Shown here: in pieces, positions 1-13,900 of the stretch
Position numbering within the stretch: the stretch's first letter is position 1
Layout: each line of letters opens with the position of its first letter
NCBI RefSeq assembly: GCF_963675165.1
Contig: NC_087384.1
Coordinates: 279,001-343,000 of the forward strand
Reading direction: 5' to 3'
Source of the DNA: Halichondria panicea
Taxonomy: Eukaryota; Porifera; Demospongiae; Suberitida; Halichondriidae
Length of the DNA stretch: 64,000 nucleotides
The notes under the pieces: model-generated
What the model was told of the DNA's origin: nothing
The model's input: only the letters and a program-made list of their open reading frames with translations
The model's database searches: none
Made by a program: the position numbers and the translations under genes

Positions 1-1164
1 CCACTCCTCTACAACTCGAACCAGAATTAGTCTGACGGTTTTTGCGCCACAATCGATCTCCTGCCCAGGTGTACTACGTACATGTGTGTGCATGTTTTAA
101 AGAATAAAGCCTGAAGAAATATTACTGTACTGTGTACATACCGCATATCCATCAGGGTTCACAAATGGCACGAATATGAACTCCACATTATCCAATAGGG
201 AGGTCACCTATACAAAGGAGGTAGGAAAGAGAAGAAATAAAAAAGATAGAAATTACGTGAATAGTGCTTACTTTCTCATCTTTCCCTTTGTTTTCGACTA
301 AGTAGTTGGCAATGTACATACAGGTAGCACCAGAGATCCATTCTCCTGTAAAAATAAACTAAAGATAAGTTAGTGCCTTCTATATAATTATGCAGATACA
401 TTAACATGATTAGACGCACTTACGTACTTGCATGAATCTGACACTGAAAGTAGATCTGCATTGCTCCAGTGCCGATGTGTACAGCAGGAAGGTCTCTTCC
501 CTCCACTGACTTACCAATACTAGCCACATACTTGACAATATCTTTGTAGTTACTTTCAAGCTCTTTATACCAGTTCACAATGTCCTCATATTTATGCTAT
601 AAAGTGCATGGGAGAGAAACAAACCAAAACTCATTAATTATTTATAGCCACATGACAGTCAACTCATATATTCATGATCACATGCTCAAATACTGTCCTC
701 CTAAACACAGTCTATGGATGGTAGCACAACCCCACTCACATATTCTTCAAACCACCCTGCAGCTGTCTTGTTGAACTTGCTGGTCTCCTCCATGTTCTTC
801 TCCCACTGCTGCACTAGTGCCTCCACACTGGCATGCAAGACAGTGCACTCTGGGAGCTGGTCTCTCATACTCTGATACAGACTGTAATGGAGTCTCACAT
901 CAGCATGCTCTCCAGTCATTGCCCACACATCTACCTCATCATGAGACAGGAGATAGCCAATCCTGTCACTCTGCATGTCACTAAAATGAGAGAACAGTGT
1001 GCTTAATGTGATTTAGCTGGTGTATTAGAAAATCTATTAACAGTCCACTTAGCTCACCATCTTATGACCAGTTGGTCATCATAAGAGACAGTTCTGCTGT
1101 AGTTGGAAGCAGAGGACCACCCAGCCAGGAAACACGCCACCAACAAAGACAGAGATAGCTTCAT
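1..1164 (-). CDS. M14A zinc carboxypeptidase, copy 1 (partial at left edge)
   Basis: This is a secreted or lysosomal digestive-type metallocarboxypeptidase that removes C-terminal residues. The first exon (about 1058-1164) starts with [19 protein letters not shown], a signal peptide. The next exon (740-980) is the activation propeptide. Later exons give [19 protein letters not shown] across a splice junction, which supplies the HxxE zinc ligands. Then come the NPDGYA motif and [16 protein letters not shown], typical of the family. The window edge cuts the gene before the second zinc His and the catalytic Glu. It lies head-to-tail downstream of a near-identical copy (1388-3541), with about 220 bp between them. 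Exon boundaries were read from GT/AG sites by eye. Confidence 0.9.
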
Positions 1165-1282
1165 TTAGGTAAGTAGATAGTAGGAGAAATGTGTAAGTAT
1201 AGCCGGAGCTCAGCTATAATTATGTGGCTGATACGAGCCCCTCCCCCACATTGCAAGGTAGATCTACTGCCCACACAATTCA

Positions 1283-1325
1283 TTAGCCTCGAGACCAGGC
1301 TGTTGCTGAGTGGTCTCGAGGCTAA
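1283..1325. repeat. Perfect 15-bp inverted repeat between the two carboxypeptidase genes
   Basis: The arms TTAGCCTCGAGACCA (1283-1297) and TGGTCTCGAGGCTAA (1311-1325) are exact reverse complements around a 13-base loop. The end word TAGCCTCGA also occurs at the ends of the inverted-repeat element near 24.8 kb and in the tandem repeat at 54.3 kb. It may be a collapsed mobile-element remnant. Confidence 0.75.
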
Positions 1326-1387
1326 CAATACTCTTGATAAAATGTAGCATGCAACACACTCAATATATAGACATAGAAACACAGTTT

Positions 1388-3541
1388 TTAGTTCTTAATA
1401 GGGTCAATAGGGTCAGCATACAGCTGGCTTGCAAACAGAAGTATAGCCTGCACATTCTCCTCACCAGTCGGGATTATCTGGATAAAACAAACAGTGAAAT
1501 ATGAGCTCATAAAAAGAATTAGTACCTGGTCCGGAGGTAGTTCAAATCCATACTTTCCAGTGTCTCTTAGCTCAATGGTAATGCCAGCAGCTCTGTGAGG
1601 CTTCCCTGTGTTTGCTTTCATACTGTAGAACCTATAAATTGGAAGCGGTCAAACTGAAACAATATGGCGTTTGTCAAAGCGCCTACCAATCGGACGCTCC
1701 TCCGGTGGCTATATAAAGATCGGCTATCTTCTGTGCAGTATAATTTATTCCATGTACTTTCTTTATTGCCATGCTCATATCCTCACTAAGGCTTTTGAGT
1801 CGAGCATCGTCTGGGCTGTTGTCATAGCTCCAGCCTATAATTATAGTTACAACATAATTATAGTCATAATTTATACGTACGTACATTGCTTTGATGTGGT
1901 ATTCCTTACAAGTAACCTACACTTACCATAAGGCCTGAGAATGAGCTGACTGTAAGAGTGCCAGTCAATAGCACCAATGATGTCACTTTGTGCCCTGTGA
2001 TCACATTACATGTACATGGATGTATGTATAATTATCACTGAGTGTTCAATTGTCCCATTTCCAACAGTACAATAGTAGCTTGTAATTATGGAGCTCACTC
2101 GAAATATGCTACAGTGTGCTGTACTTCTGGCTCAGAGGCCGCACTTGGGCCATGGTATGTTTCACTGCAAGGATTACCGGAACTGCCACCCTGTGGCCAA
2201 GGAGAAGTGACAACATATATCTTGTAAATGGTGTACAATGTGATGGCTTACTCCATTCCAATGGTCGTCATAGTTTCTGTTCAGGTCCACTCCGATACAG
2301 CTCGAACCAGAATTAGTGTGACGGTTTTTGCGCCACAATCGATCTCCTGTCCAGGTGTACTACATGTGTATATGTGTATGCACGGTGTATACTAATTGGT
2401 GGTTTTCAGCATGTGGGTGCCGAGTGCTGGTTCTGCTCTAACTAACAATTATTAATATTATGCACTGAAAGTTCCCATAGCTCTGGACCTGGTCTGGTAT
2501 TGACATCAAAAAAGAAATTCATGCTGCTTGCTTGCATGCTTGTATGTACTGTACCGCATATCCATCCGGGTTCACGATTGGCACAAATATAAACGTCACA
2601 TTCTTCAATAAGTTGATCACCTAGAGTGAAAATAAGACAAATGAAATACATGAATAGATACATGTGTGTGAAGTGTGTGAAGTGCTACCTCTTCATCTTT
2701 GCGTTCTGCAAGGTAGTTGGCTATATACATGCAAGTAGCACCTGAAATCCATTCTCCTATATAAGAAAGAAGAGGTTGTGTACAGTTGTAAATCAATTTG
2801 TGAGATCGTGTATGGACAGGCAAACCAAAGATATTAACATGATTTAGACGCACTTACTTGCGTGAATCTGACACTGAAAGTAGATCTGCATTGCTCCAGT
2901 GCCGATGTGTACAGCAGGAAGGTCTCTTCCCTCCACTGACTTACCAATACTAGCCACAAACTTGACAATACCTGGGTTACTACTAGCAAGCTCTTCATAC
3001 CACTTCACAATGTCCTCATACTTATGCTATGGGAGAGAAAACCATTCAATTTATAGCCCATGATCAACTTATGTTCACAATCACAACAACCCCACTCACA
3101 TATTCTTCAAACCACCCTGCAGCTGTCTTATTGGACTTGCTGGTCTCCTCCATGTTCCTCTCCCACTGCTGCACTAGTGCCTCCACACTGGCATGCAAGA
3201 CAGTGCACTCTGGGAGCTGGTCTCTCATACTTTGATACAGACTGTAATGGAGTCTCACATCAGCATGCTCTCCAGTCATTGCCCACACATCTACCTCATC
3301 ATGAGACAGGAGATAGCCAATCATGTCACTCTGCTTGTCACTAAAATGAGAGAACAGTGTGATTAATATAAAGTTAACTGGTGTATATTAATGAAATTGT
3401 GAATAAGTAAATCATAAGTATATTAACTCACCATCTTATGACCAGTTGGTCATCATAAGAGACAGTTCTGCTGTAGTTGGAAGCAGAGGACCACCCAGCC
3501 AGGAAACACACCACCAACAAACACAGGGATAGCTTCTTCAT
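1388..3541 (-). CDS. M14A zinc carboxypeptidase, copy 2 (complete)
   Basis: This is a full carboxypeptidase A/B-family gene of about ten short exons. Read from 3541 downward it has a signal peptide ([20 protein letters not shown]), a propeptide exon (about 3064-3324), the zinc ligands in [18 protein letters not shown] (substrate-binding Asn-Arg), the third zinc ligand in [15 protein letters not shown], the S1' region ATGGASDW, the catalytic Glu in [16 protein letters not shown], and a C-terminus [20 protein letters not shown]. All catalytic and zinc residues are present, so it should be active. The residue that sets specificity (Ile255 in CPA, Asp255 in CPB) appears to be Ser here. It is divergent from GLOD4, with 223 bp between starts. 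Confidence 0.92.
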
Positions 3542-3764
3542 TACAACTGGTTAACTAAACGTACTTGTGTTGTGTTCTGTTAGATTTGACCTTTGCAACA
3601 GCATGCTGATAATGAGCCCCTCCCCCTAACTGCCCACGCAATTCTAAAAGCCTCACACTAAAACTGTAAAACTGTAGCTGAAGGATTATATATAAAGTCA
3701 AGAGGCTGAGCTGTAAAACTGTAGCTGAAGGATTATATATAAAGTCAAGAGGCTGAGCTGAGGA
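3542..3764. promoter_or_regulatory. Divergent promoter region, carboxypeptidase / GLOD4
   Basis: This 223-bp gap lies between two divergent start codons. It must hold both core promoters unless the 5' untranslated exons overlap. The GLOD4-proximal half is the 47-bp tandem duplication described separately, each copy with a TATATATAAA word. Confidence 0.55.
3664..3757 (+). repeat. 47-bp direct tandem duplication with TATA-like word, just 5' of GLOD4
   Basis: Two back-to-back copies begin CTGTAAAACTGTAGCTGAAG (3664 and 3711) and each contains ATTATATATAAAG. The second copy ends a few bases before the GLOD4 ATG at 3765. Confidence 0.85.
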
Positions 3765-5568
3765 ATGGCTACTAGAAGAGCTCTCCATTTTGTATTTAAA
3801 GTGGCAGACAGGACAAGGACTGCCATGTTTTACAGAGACGTCCTGGGCATGAAGGTACGTTTGCAATTTAGAGTTTACCAGCTGTAAACATGTAGTTGAG
3901 ATTTTGTTTCGTGTTTGGTCATGTCATGCTTATAGATTCATTACTAACTTTGCGTACTCTTGTGTTTTTGTAGGTATTGCGTCATGAAGAGTTTGAGGAA
4001 GGTTGTAAAGCTTCTTGCAATGGGTAAGATACAATTTGGTTGGTAATTATTCATTCCTATTGCCAATTGTTTGCCTCAGGCCGTATGATGGCAAGTGGAG
4101 CAAGACTATGATGGGGTATGGAGCAGAGGATGACCACTTTGTTGTGGAGCTCACTTACAACTATGGAATCAAACACTACGAGAAAGGAAATGAGTTTCAG
4201 GTACTCCTATACTGTACTTTTATTAGAGTAAATTAGCCTATAAATATAGCCTATAAATCTCCACTTTACAAGCTGTCTATTTGTGATAGATATAAGCTCA
4301 GTGTTGCTCCACTGTACAGGAGATGACTATCTGCTCGAAGGCAGCTGTGGACAGAGCTCGGAAGTCTGACTTCCCTCAGGTCCCAGTGAGCGGGACTGGT
4401 CATGTGATAGTCAACGCTCCGGGAGGCTACTCTTTTCATCTTCATGAACTAGGCGTGGCCAGAAATGGTACTTGTAATAATGGAGTCACATGAGCATAGT
4501 TGTATTGTGTGACCACTATTACCAATTCCAAGATCTTGTCAGTGAATTTGTGATAATAATTATTTTAAGTGTGATTCTCTCTCAACAGATCCAGTATTTT
4601 CTGTCACTTTGAGTGTCTCAAACCTCTCCAAGTCAATAGGTATGCGTTTACTAGTTATCCTTGTGTATGTTGTTATAGTGACGTGTACTATATAGTTATC
4701 CTGTGTATGTTGTTAGTGACGTGTAGTTATACAATACACACACAGAGTACTGGCACAAGCTGCTGGGTCTGACACTGTACTCCTTCACCAACACAAGTGC
4801 TGTACTGAGCTATGGAGACAGTCAGGTCAGCTAGCAGAGTAGCTGTATATCAGCAACATAAAGTGTGTGTGCTCCTGCAGGCCAGGTTGGAGCTGGTTCA
4901 GATGACTGAGCCTATAAACAGAGCTGAAGCTTTTGGTAGGATTGCTTTTTCATGCCCAAAAGCTGAGGTATTGTGCTCACATGGACATTCCATAATTATA
5001 GTTTGGGCCATAATTATAATGATTGCCTCTCTTATCCCATTCCCTACATTGTATGCAGTTGCCTGCTATAGAGCAGACTGTGGTAGCTGCTGGACACACT
5101 GTACTCACTCCACTGGTCAGTCTGGACACACCTGGCAAAGCCACTGTACAAGTTGTCATCCTAGCTGACCCTGTAAGTCATGCGCATGTTGTTAGGAGAA
5201 AAATCTTGATGCTTTGTGCTTTGGTAGGTTATACAATCTTCCGTTTATGGGCCAAACAATACTTAAATCTTGTAACTAAAATACGTACAATAGGCATAGT
5301 TTGGGAGCAATTTCAACTAATTAAATAAGAGTATAATTATATTATGTCATGATTCTTGCAGGATGGTCATGAGATTTGCTTTGTCGGTGATGGGGCTTTT
5401 CGAGAGTTGTCTCAATTCGATCCATCCGGAGATAAGCTACTGAGTGATGTAAGTTACCTCATTGTACCACAGTCATGTCACATGATCAACCCCTCCACTA
5501 TATAGGCTATTGCTGCTGACAAGAGTGTCGAATGGTTTGCCAAACACAAAAAGACATGCGATGTATAA
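3765..5568 (+). CDS. GLOD4: Glyoxalase domain-containing protein 4
   Basis: This is a multi-exon gene for a protein of about 300 residues with tandem vicinal-oxygen-chelate (glyoxalase-fold) domains. The N-terminus [20 protein letters not shown] continues into [20 protein letters not shown], then [16 protein letters not shown] and [13 protein letters not shown], which are GLOD4 signatures. The second domain has [39 protein letters not shown] and [17 protein letters not shown]. The end is [16 protein letters not shown], stop at 5566-5568. Exon 1 is 3765-3854 with a GTACGT donor. Vertebrate GLOD4 is mitochondrial and its substrate is not firmly established, so I assign no reaction. It converges on the dynein gene, with 187 bp between stop codons. 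Confidence 0.95.
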
Positions 5569-5755
5569 AACTACAGACTATATAATTATATTATTCGTAC
5601 TGTGTACTTCAATTTGACATGTATTCTTGAAATTTCTTATAGTTATTCGTATAATTTACAAACAAACAATTAAGTCAATTAAGTCAATTATTATTATATT
5701 GAGTGACCGGGTTGCTCATACACACACAGTGTTAGTGATTAAAGGTTAGTCAGTG

Positions 5756-7960
5756 TTGAGGAGCAGACAGACTCCTTGCAGTACCCAGTGAGAAATGTGC
5801 TCTGTTGTGGCCAGATCAGCTTCAAACACCAGCCCCACTCCCATGGCATTACGACGCTCAGAGGTGGTGTACACTGGCGTTTTGAACGTGTTCTATATAC
5901 GTATGAAAAGAGAGAAAAGCAGAGAATAATAATATTGACTTTTGTATGTTAGAATAATTATTAGGGGGAAAAATTTGTATAGCAGAGGCATGTAAGAAAC
6001 AAAATTCTTAGTACATGTACTATTATTCAGTTAAATCCCTAAAGCTGCTTACCACCAGCTTGAGGCGATGAGCTTCAATGGGGATGACTCTGAGGATGGG
6101 TAGCTCCTCCACTAGCACTTTAGGGTTGGGCCTCTCCAGACAAGCCTTGTCTAGATTCCACCGAGCCCCCTCCAGATACAGTCCACTCACGTAGCAACCA
6201 GAGGGGGCCTTCTCCGTCACCTGGTCTGGGTGTGTGAACTGAGTGGGGGGGGAGCGAGTAAATAGTTTCAATTTCAGTTGTAGCAAACAGATTTTTTGTT
6301 ACATATACCGTACAATTAATAAATGGTCAGTATTAAAGATGCATAGGCTTATACGTACAATGCATAATCAATATTCTGCTACCAAACACAGTTAAATTTA
6401 CAGAACAGTTTTTTTAACAGCCGTATATTACACAGCACAATAAGTTAACACACCTCAGTGACGCTGGTGTACAGAGTGGATTTGTCGAGTGGCCATTGAT
6501 TCTTCCTGCAGGTGGCCTGTACTAGAGCAGTGAGGTAGGACTGTGGTATGTGGAGACCTGACACCCACATCACATAGGGCTCCCCATCATTCACCTGTGT
6601 ACACATTGGGATGAAAATTAACCACACTGTTGTTATTAAGCTGATATTGTATAGTGGGTAATTTTTGTTTGCATATGAACTACCCATTTTAAATATTTGT
6701 ACGTAGTTTTTAAATGATGCTATATATATACGAAAATAACCTGCTATACAGTATCGACTTTTGGAATTGGATAATTCAAGAAACTCGAGTTTAGAAAGCA
6801 TGGCTAAAGAAAGAGGATATAGTGGACAAGAAAGAGGAGTAAGAGCTAAACAATTTAATCAGCTTAGATGATTGTCTGTACTCTACTATATTAATGCTCA
6901 CCCATGTTGTGTACTGTTCGTTTCTCTTGAGGAAGTGCAGCATCCAGTTACCCAGGGACTTGAGAGTGGCTGGGGCCAGAGATCTCCAGATGGAGGGTAG
7001 TTGACCGTTGTAGAGTGAGCGAGCTACTTCATCCAACTCAGCACTCATACCTACCTCACCAGCCAAGGCCTAGTAGGAGGAGGGGGAGTGGCTTCAACAA
7101 TTGCATACGTACAAAAAAGTCATGTGTGCTTGCTGTAATTTTAAAACATCATCGTAATATTTACTTTAATTGGGACGCATATATACATATGCAATCAATA
7201 CAGTTTGGTTTATTAATTGTAGTACCTTCTGCAGGCTGCTGAGTGAGACCTCCATTCTCTTGATGAGTTTATTGAATCTCTCCAGCTCTTGTAGCAGGAC
7301 TACTGTAGTGGGTGTGATGACCTCACCAAACTTCTTACGAATCACGTCCAGTTCATACTGCTCTGGCAACTTGGCCTGTGAGCAACAAACAAACCCTCAT
7401 ACATGGATACATATTTTTAGGACTCTTAAAAGCTTCTTTTCAGTTAAGTTGTCTAAATCAAAACACATAGCATAATTATTGTAATAGAGAGTCAGTATCT
7501 CTACACTATAGGAGGAGCTCACCTGTATATCTGAGGCAATGTTCCCAATGAACTCCTCTCTGCTGATACCACTGCCTGACTCTCCAGTCTGGGGTTGCAG
7601 CTCCACCAGCTGAGACCACAAGTCCTTTGCAGCTCTCGTGAAATACCCAATCTCAGCATTTGAATGAAGTCCAAACACCTCAGGCGTGTTTGTGAGTGGC
7701 AACTCATCTATATACTCTAAATAGCTGTCTCTATGACCATCGGGAGGTATATAGTAGTCCACTTCTTTGTTGTGGTAGAAATGGAAAGGCTGAAACGTAT
7801 CAAATATAAAATCTCCCATATATTCGTCCATGTACGTTCTGAGAACTCTTCTGTCGAAATCGTCGATAGCTCTACCCCCGTACATGACCTCCCCCAGGAG
7901 GTACTTCAGAGAGCCCCACGGGATCTTTGTGTCTCCACTATCGTGCGCCTTGTTTAAGTA
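5756..7960 (-). other. DNAH10: DNAH10 C-terminal domain exons
   Basis: Exons here encode the dynein C-terminal domain that caps the AAA ring. It opens with [20 protein letters not shown] just upstream, continues through [20 protein letters not shown] and [20 protein letters not shown], then [20 protein letters not shown], and ends in [14 protein letters not shown]. This matches the canonical family layout. Confidence 0.85.
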
Positions 7961-10900
7961 CGTACACAAAATGTCCATACACACTCTGAAATCAGACTCG
8001 TTGAAATCGTACGACACATTCCATCCAATCTGTGGAAATTATACTTATAACTCATTGCAAACACCATGCAGTAATGCAGCTGATACGTGGGATGAAGTAC
8101 ATACTGTATAGCGAATACTTCAATCACAAACATTCCTGGGTGTTCAATAAGATGTCGCTCTACTTGAAAATTTGACACACAAAATATCCTCAAAAACTAC
8201 GCACCATACAGCATTCTCACTGGCACGTATAATTATTACTAGCATGTACAAATCACTCAGACATTCATGCAGACTATGTCTATTGCTCTCACTCTTCCGT
8301 ATTTCCTCCTCTCCTGCACCACAGCATGAAAGAAGGCCAGAGTGTAGACTAGAGTTTTGAAGGCAGTGTGTTCACAGGCATCCTTCAGAACTGACGAGGG
8401 TATCTTGAAATATGTGTTCCTCAAGTTGAGCTTCAGTCCATTCGGTGGTTCAGTCACAACCTTGAGAGAACGCTGTAGAAGATTGAGAAATGTATAAACC
8501 ATTTAAAATTAAGTTATGGTTGTTGCAAGGTATAGAACCTTTGCAGTGCCTTTATACTGGGAAACTTAGAACGTTCTGCATATTTTGAACGCCCATAACT
8601 TTAGTTCCGATAGTCCAATAACGTTAATTTTATGATTTCCTGAAAGCTTAGAAAGAGACCTTTCAAATGGTACCATCAATGTTCATATCTGAGAGATGAC
8701 AGAATTTCCAATTTCGACCAAATACCATGGATTATATAGCCCATGGTCTAAGGCCGAAAAATGACAAATTATGGCCCTAACAAAATTTTGGATTGAAACA
8801 CATCATTTGAAAGGTATCTTCCTAAGCTTTTAGAAAATCAGCAAATTTTTGAAATTGGATCAATGATACAAAAATTATGAGTGTTGAAAGATATTTAAAC
8901 CCCATTGTGCCATTTTGTTGACTCAGTATACCCATGCAATGCTATTGCAGCATCTATGGCAAGGGTTTGATTGTACCTGGAGAATGCCAATAGGGAACTC
9001 TGGTGTAGGAGCTGTTGTTAGCCAGAGTCTGAAGTCAGGGTGGGGCTTGGTCAGTTGCTCCAGCGCTTTCTCTAACTCCTTGAGCCAACGAATGAGCAGA
9101 TGACAGTTTTGTAGCATGAGCCAGTGACCTCTCGTGGAGGCTGTCTCCAACAGTTGCAGGGCAACCTGGGTAATGGTGACATTGTAATGCAGTGTTATAC
9201 ACATTCATACAATACCTACTGTTTTCTATGGTATACCCACAAAATGGTGTATATGGCAAACCAACAGTGGCTGTACTAAATAAATAATCGGCCTGCTTAC
9301 ATAGGTTGAACTACGAACACGTTGGGGGTCTATTAACCTGGCTGTATTATAGAGGGTAACCTGATAACAGAGTGAGCACAATAGACAGGATTCACTGTAA
9401 TTGTACACCTGTACACATACACACACATTATCACAAATTATTAAAGTATACCTTCTCCTGTCCTTGTCCCATGGCCAGGAACTTGAATCTGTTTCCCCCA
9501 TAGCCCTTACTCTCAGCCAGTTTGCCCAGCTCTCCTGCTGGGTCTGCTCCAGCACTCAGAATGAACACAATAGGAGAATACGGAGTTGACTGATCAAAGA
9601 CCCCCTCTAGACTGACCACTGGTGGCGTTACGTACTCTTCTCCCATACGATTCATGACAAAGAATGTGATGGCACGATAGACTCTGTCCACTCTGAAGCA
9701 ACGCAATAGCATGAGGTTCTGTAGGTCCGACAGTCCCTCCTTGTAGCGGCCGGGAAATGGTGATGACTCAGGAGCATCAAGGTCAAACCACTGAGGGAGG
9801 ACAAACGTGGTAACTATATCAACTGAGAGCATTTGATTTCAACTACTATTACGTAACAGTACGACAATATAATTATAATACTGAAAATTGTAGAACACCA
9901 TTACTTTTGGCTTGCTGTTACGGTGATACTAATCTATCTACGTATGTACACATGCAGTTACAGGCAATTGAAAAGCTAAAAACCGACACAATGTAATTAC
10001 TGTGCTCACCTCTTTCCAAGCTCTCTCATTCTTCTCAATATCGTCAGCCAAGGAGCCAAATATGTCAGGCTGTATAGAGCACAGCTTGATGACATCCTCC
10101 CAGCCCTGATCAGGCAGCCAGTCATACGGCTTCCTGCGGGCACTTTTCTCAAGGGAAATATTACCCTGTGTAAAGTAATGCCAATAAATGGACATTTAAC
10201 ATGCTATACAGTTATGCTAATGCTGTATACATGCATGTAGTATACCAGACCTTGATGAAGAAGTCTAGTTCCTCATGGTTGAGAGAACTCTCCACCTCCT
10301 GGATCTTGGTAGCCATGGCAAATGAGAACAACAGCTTGTGCACTTCAAACAAACCTGTGAGATTGTTACACAGAAAAGTAAAGGTACGTACCGACAAATA
10401 AAGATGAGATATACAAGGTTACATATTGTACGTACATACCAGTGCATGCATAGTTGTAGACATTGAGGGTGAGAGTGTTGATGATGTTGTTGAGCCTCTT
10501 GGGCAAGTGTGTGTCAGGCATACTCTTCTTTAAAGAGACGTTGAACACCTGCACACAGTATTAGTAAAAGAAATAGGAAATTAGATGCATGTGAGTTTGC
10601 TTATGTACATACGTACTGTAGAATGAGTAAGCTTCTTAACAAGATATTAGCTAGTGTTGTACATTCTCTGGTAATGTAGTTACATGAGAGACAGGTTAGC
10701 TATGTCATCCCCCCATCCACTATTCAACTGACTCACATCCAGATAGGAGCTGAGGGAGTACTGATACATGGAGTTAATGGCTGCCATTTCTGAGAGGACA
10801 AAGAAGAGTACAGCTCCTCTCCTAGCTGCTGGTCTGTAGCCATCCCTCACACCCTCAATCTCCTTAGCTGTCGTCTCAGCCAGCTTCAACTTCTCAAATA

Positions 10901-13900
10901 CCTACAATAAAGTAACAGCTTTAAATTAAAATCTACATATGCCTCTTTTAACATGTATGTACCTACACTCCCTGATATTAACATGCAGCTATAGGGCCTC
11001 ACCTCTGAAGCTTTGGACTTAGTCTCCTCTAGTGTAGCTACCAGCTCAGAATTATCCAGCATGTTACCAGTGGAGGTGGCCAGCTCTCTCAGGAGAGTGT
11101 CCTCCAGAGACTTGAGCAGACGCTTGTTCTCACTGCATACCAGGGAGGGAGGAGCTCCATTACACACAAGCCAGACACGGAAAATATGAACTAACTCTAT
11201 GTGCATCTAAGTACTCTAGCATCAATATCAAAGCATTAAAGACCAAAATGCTATAAAAGAAATGGTTCTAATACTGCAAATACTGAGAAATTCAAATACA
11301 GCCTGTGATTCGGAATAGTGATTTGTAAGAAATTACGAACAAAAAGGTGAACAATTCTGATTGAAGGGAAGTATGTATTAATGATTCTATATTGAGTAAG
11401 TATGTACCTAGTTTCCTGGATGAGCCTCTCCCTGGCTTCCTCGAGCTCCTTCTTCTCAAAGCCAACTATGACACTGAGCAGTTGGTCCTCCAGACCCTTG
11501 AGTGTGACCGTGTAGTTGATGATCATTGTACGGCCAAACACAGCAGGCGTGTACTTGGGGTTACCCAGTTTGGAGTTCAGGTACAACCTGCATATATAGC
11601 AGTAAGTAATACTTATGGATAAAGATTTAATGCAATGTAGAAAAACGGTACAACAAAGGATGAAGTGTCCAAAACCATAATGGAAATGGAATATGCTAAC
11701 TGGCTTAAATTCACCAAATATGTGAAAGTTTTCCCCCATTACACATGGAGGAACTCACTTGAAGCTGGGGTCAAAGTCTACCTCCTTGTCTCCTAGAGTG
11801 ATAGTTTGTCTGTTCCCAGAGCCCTTGACATTTTTATCCAACACCGAGTCAATGACAGGGTCGATGTACTCATCAACATCCTTGAACATGAACGGATACC
11901 CAAACTTGATAGCTAGCTCCAACTGTTTGAGGAAATCAGGCGTATTAAAAGTGGAAATTCGCAGATTGTTTTTCTCTTCTTTCTTACGTATCCAGTTATA
12001 AGCTTGTTGTTGAGGGTCCACACACAGAGGGTAACGAGTGGCTTGACTGGTCAGTATACCATTTTGTATAGAGAGCTCATCAGGAGGGAGTGATTCTGAC
12101 GTCCATTTGCTAATCTCGACGTCGTTCGTGAGCATATTCTCCAGTTTAAACGGCTGACTTAGAGGTATACCTTTCATCTTTACATCTTCCTGCCAATCTT
12201 CAACCAGCATACTGTGTCTAAAGTCCCAGGAGAAGGCACCCAGGTAACTCAGGAAAGCGGCAGAGAGTAGACAATCACCCAATAAACGAATTCGTTGCTG
12301 TTTTAAATCCTCCAAGTCCAGTTTCCATCTTTCTTTCTCAGAGCTAAGCCCAGAGATGAGTTTACTAGCAGCCAAGAGACGGCGCTCCATAAGATCAGCC
12401 TCTTCTTGTAGAGCCATCTTCTCAGTCATGGCCTCCTCGTACTGCTTGCTGAGGGCTGATAGCTCTGCCTCAATGCTAGCCAACTCTTTCTGAATCCTTT
12501 CCAGCTCACGTTTGCTCATTTGATAGTTACGTTCCAGCTTAGCCACCTGTGACCAATAAGTGTGAAAAATAATAAATACCACATTTTAGTACAAACATGA
12601 AAGTATAGTGTAGGTGCAATCTTCTAGTTCTATAAACACTATAGTTATCGCTGTATTTATTGAATGACCTTTTCTCTCTTTGGTTTGATCTCTCTGGCCA
12701 CGCTGCAATAGCCGAGCACAGCCTTGACAAACTTGAACAGTCCCCCACCAGCCTTACTGATATCCTTCATTTTAGCATAATCCACGTCCATACCATCCAT
12801 ACGAAACTGAGCGTTCTTGACCTGCAAGGAAATAATAAACTATAAGTTTGTGCTTGATATCAAGCATGTATGTACATAAAATTTAGGCCTTCTACGAATG
12901 AATTTTGATATCAAAGGGCATGTGCAGTATGCATGCAGATTCAACAAGAATTACAATACTGTATGCACTACTTAATACAGCAGTTTACCTGCGCCTGAGT
13001 GATTCCATCGACGTCAAGGTTTTGCAGTGAACTGAGGAAGTTGGTATCTGCCATCATTCCCTTGGCTGTCTTCCAGCTGGGATCCTTGAGTCCCCTCATG
13101 ACTACTATACACTCACACACTGTCTGCACTTGAGGGGGAGGCTTGGCAAAGGATCTGAGCACAGAAGAAGGCACCTTCAGTATAATTATATTAACCAGAA
13201 TTATAGACAATTATGTACTTCCCAACATAGGACTACTCTGTACATACATGTACTATGTACGTATACGTATGAAAGCCTTTGTGTACACTAGGGAATACTG
13301 TCAAAATTATCTTGCTAAACTCATGGTACAATATCACGCGTGCAGGGTTGTTTGTGTGTATACCTGATCTCAGTTACATCGCTCTTGTCCAGGTCACTGA
13401 GAGCTAATCTAGCCTCCTCCAGAGCAGGCAATGCTTCAGCCAGGGAAGCTTCAGCATCAGCCTTCTCAACCGCTATCACCTGTGGCATGGAGAGGGGGGG
13501 GGGCAGTATAAGATTATGCTTAGATACAACTGTCAAGAATCTCCTGGTCATAATTATTACGATATCACCTATATAGACCTCAATGCTACCTTATTCTGCT
13601 CTTCCATCTCGACACTCTTTATCTGAGCCATCTCTTTCTTCTCCTGTCCTAGAGCAGTCTTCTCAGAGATATCCTTGAGCAGTATCTCGCATCCCTCAGA
13701 CTTTTGACTGACGGCAACCTTTTGAACCTTGAGTTGCTCATTCAGTACCTTAATCTGCTCAGTAGCCTCCATCAGCTTTGTGAGACCACCTCCTAAACGC
13801 TGACACTGGTCTAACACAAATTTGTCTTTTTCTGTGAGTAGTTTTGTGTATGTGCTGATGAAATCTAGGTAGTTTTTGGGTGTGACATGATTCACACGAC

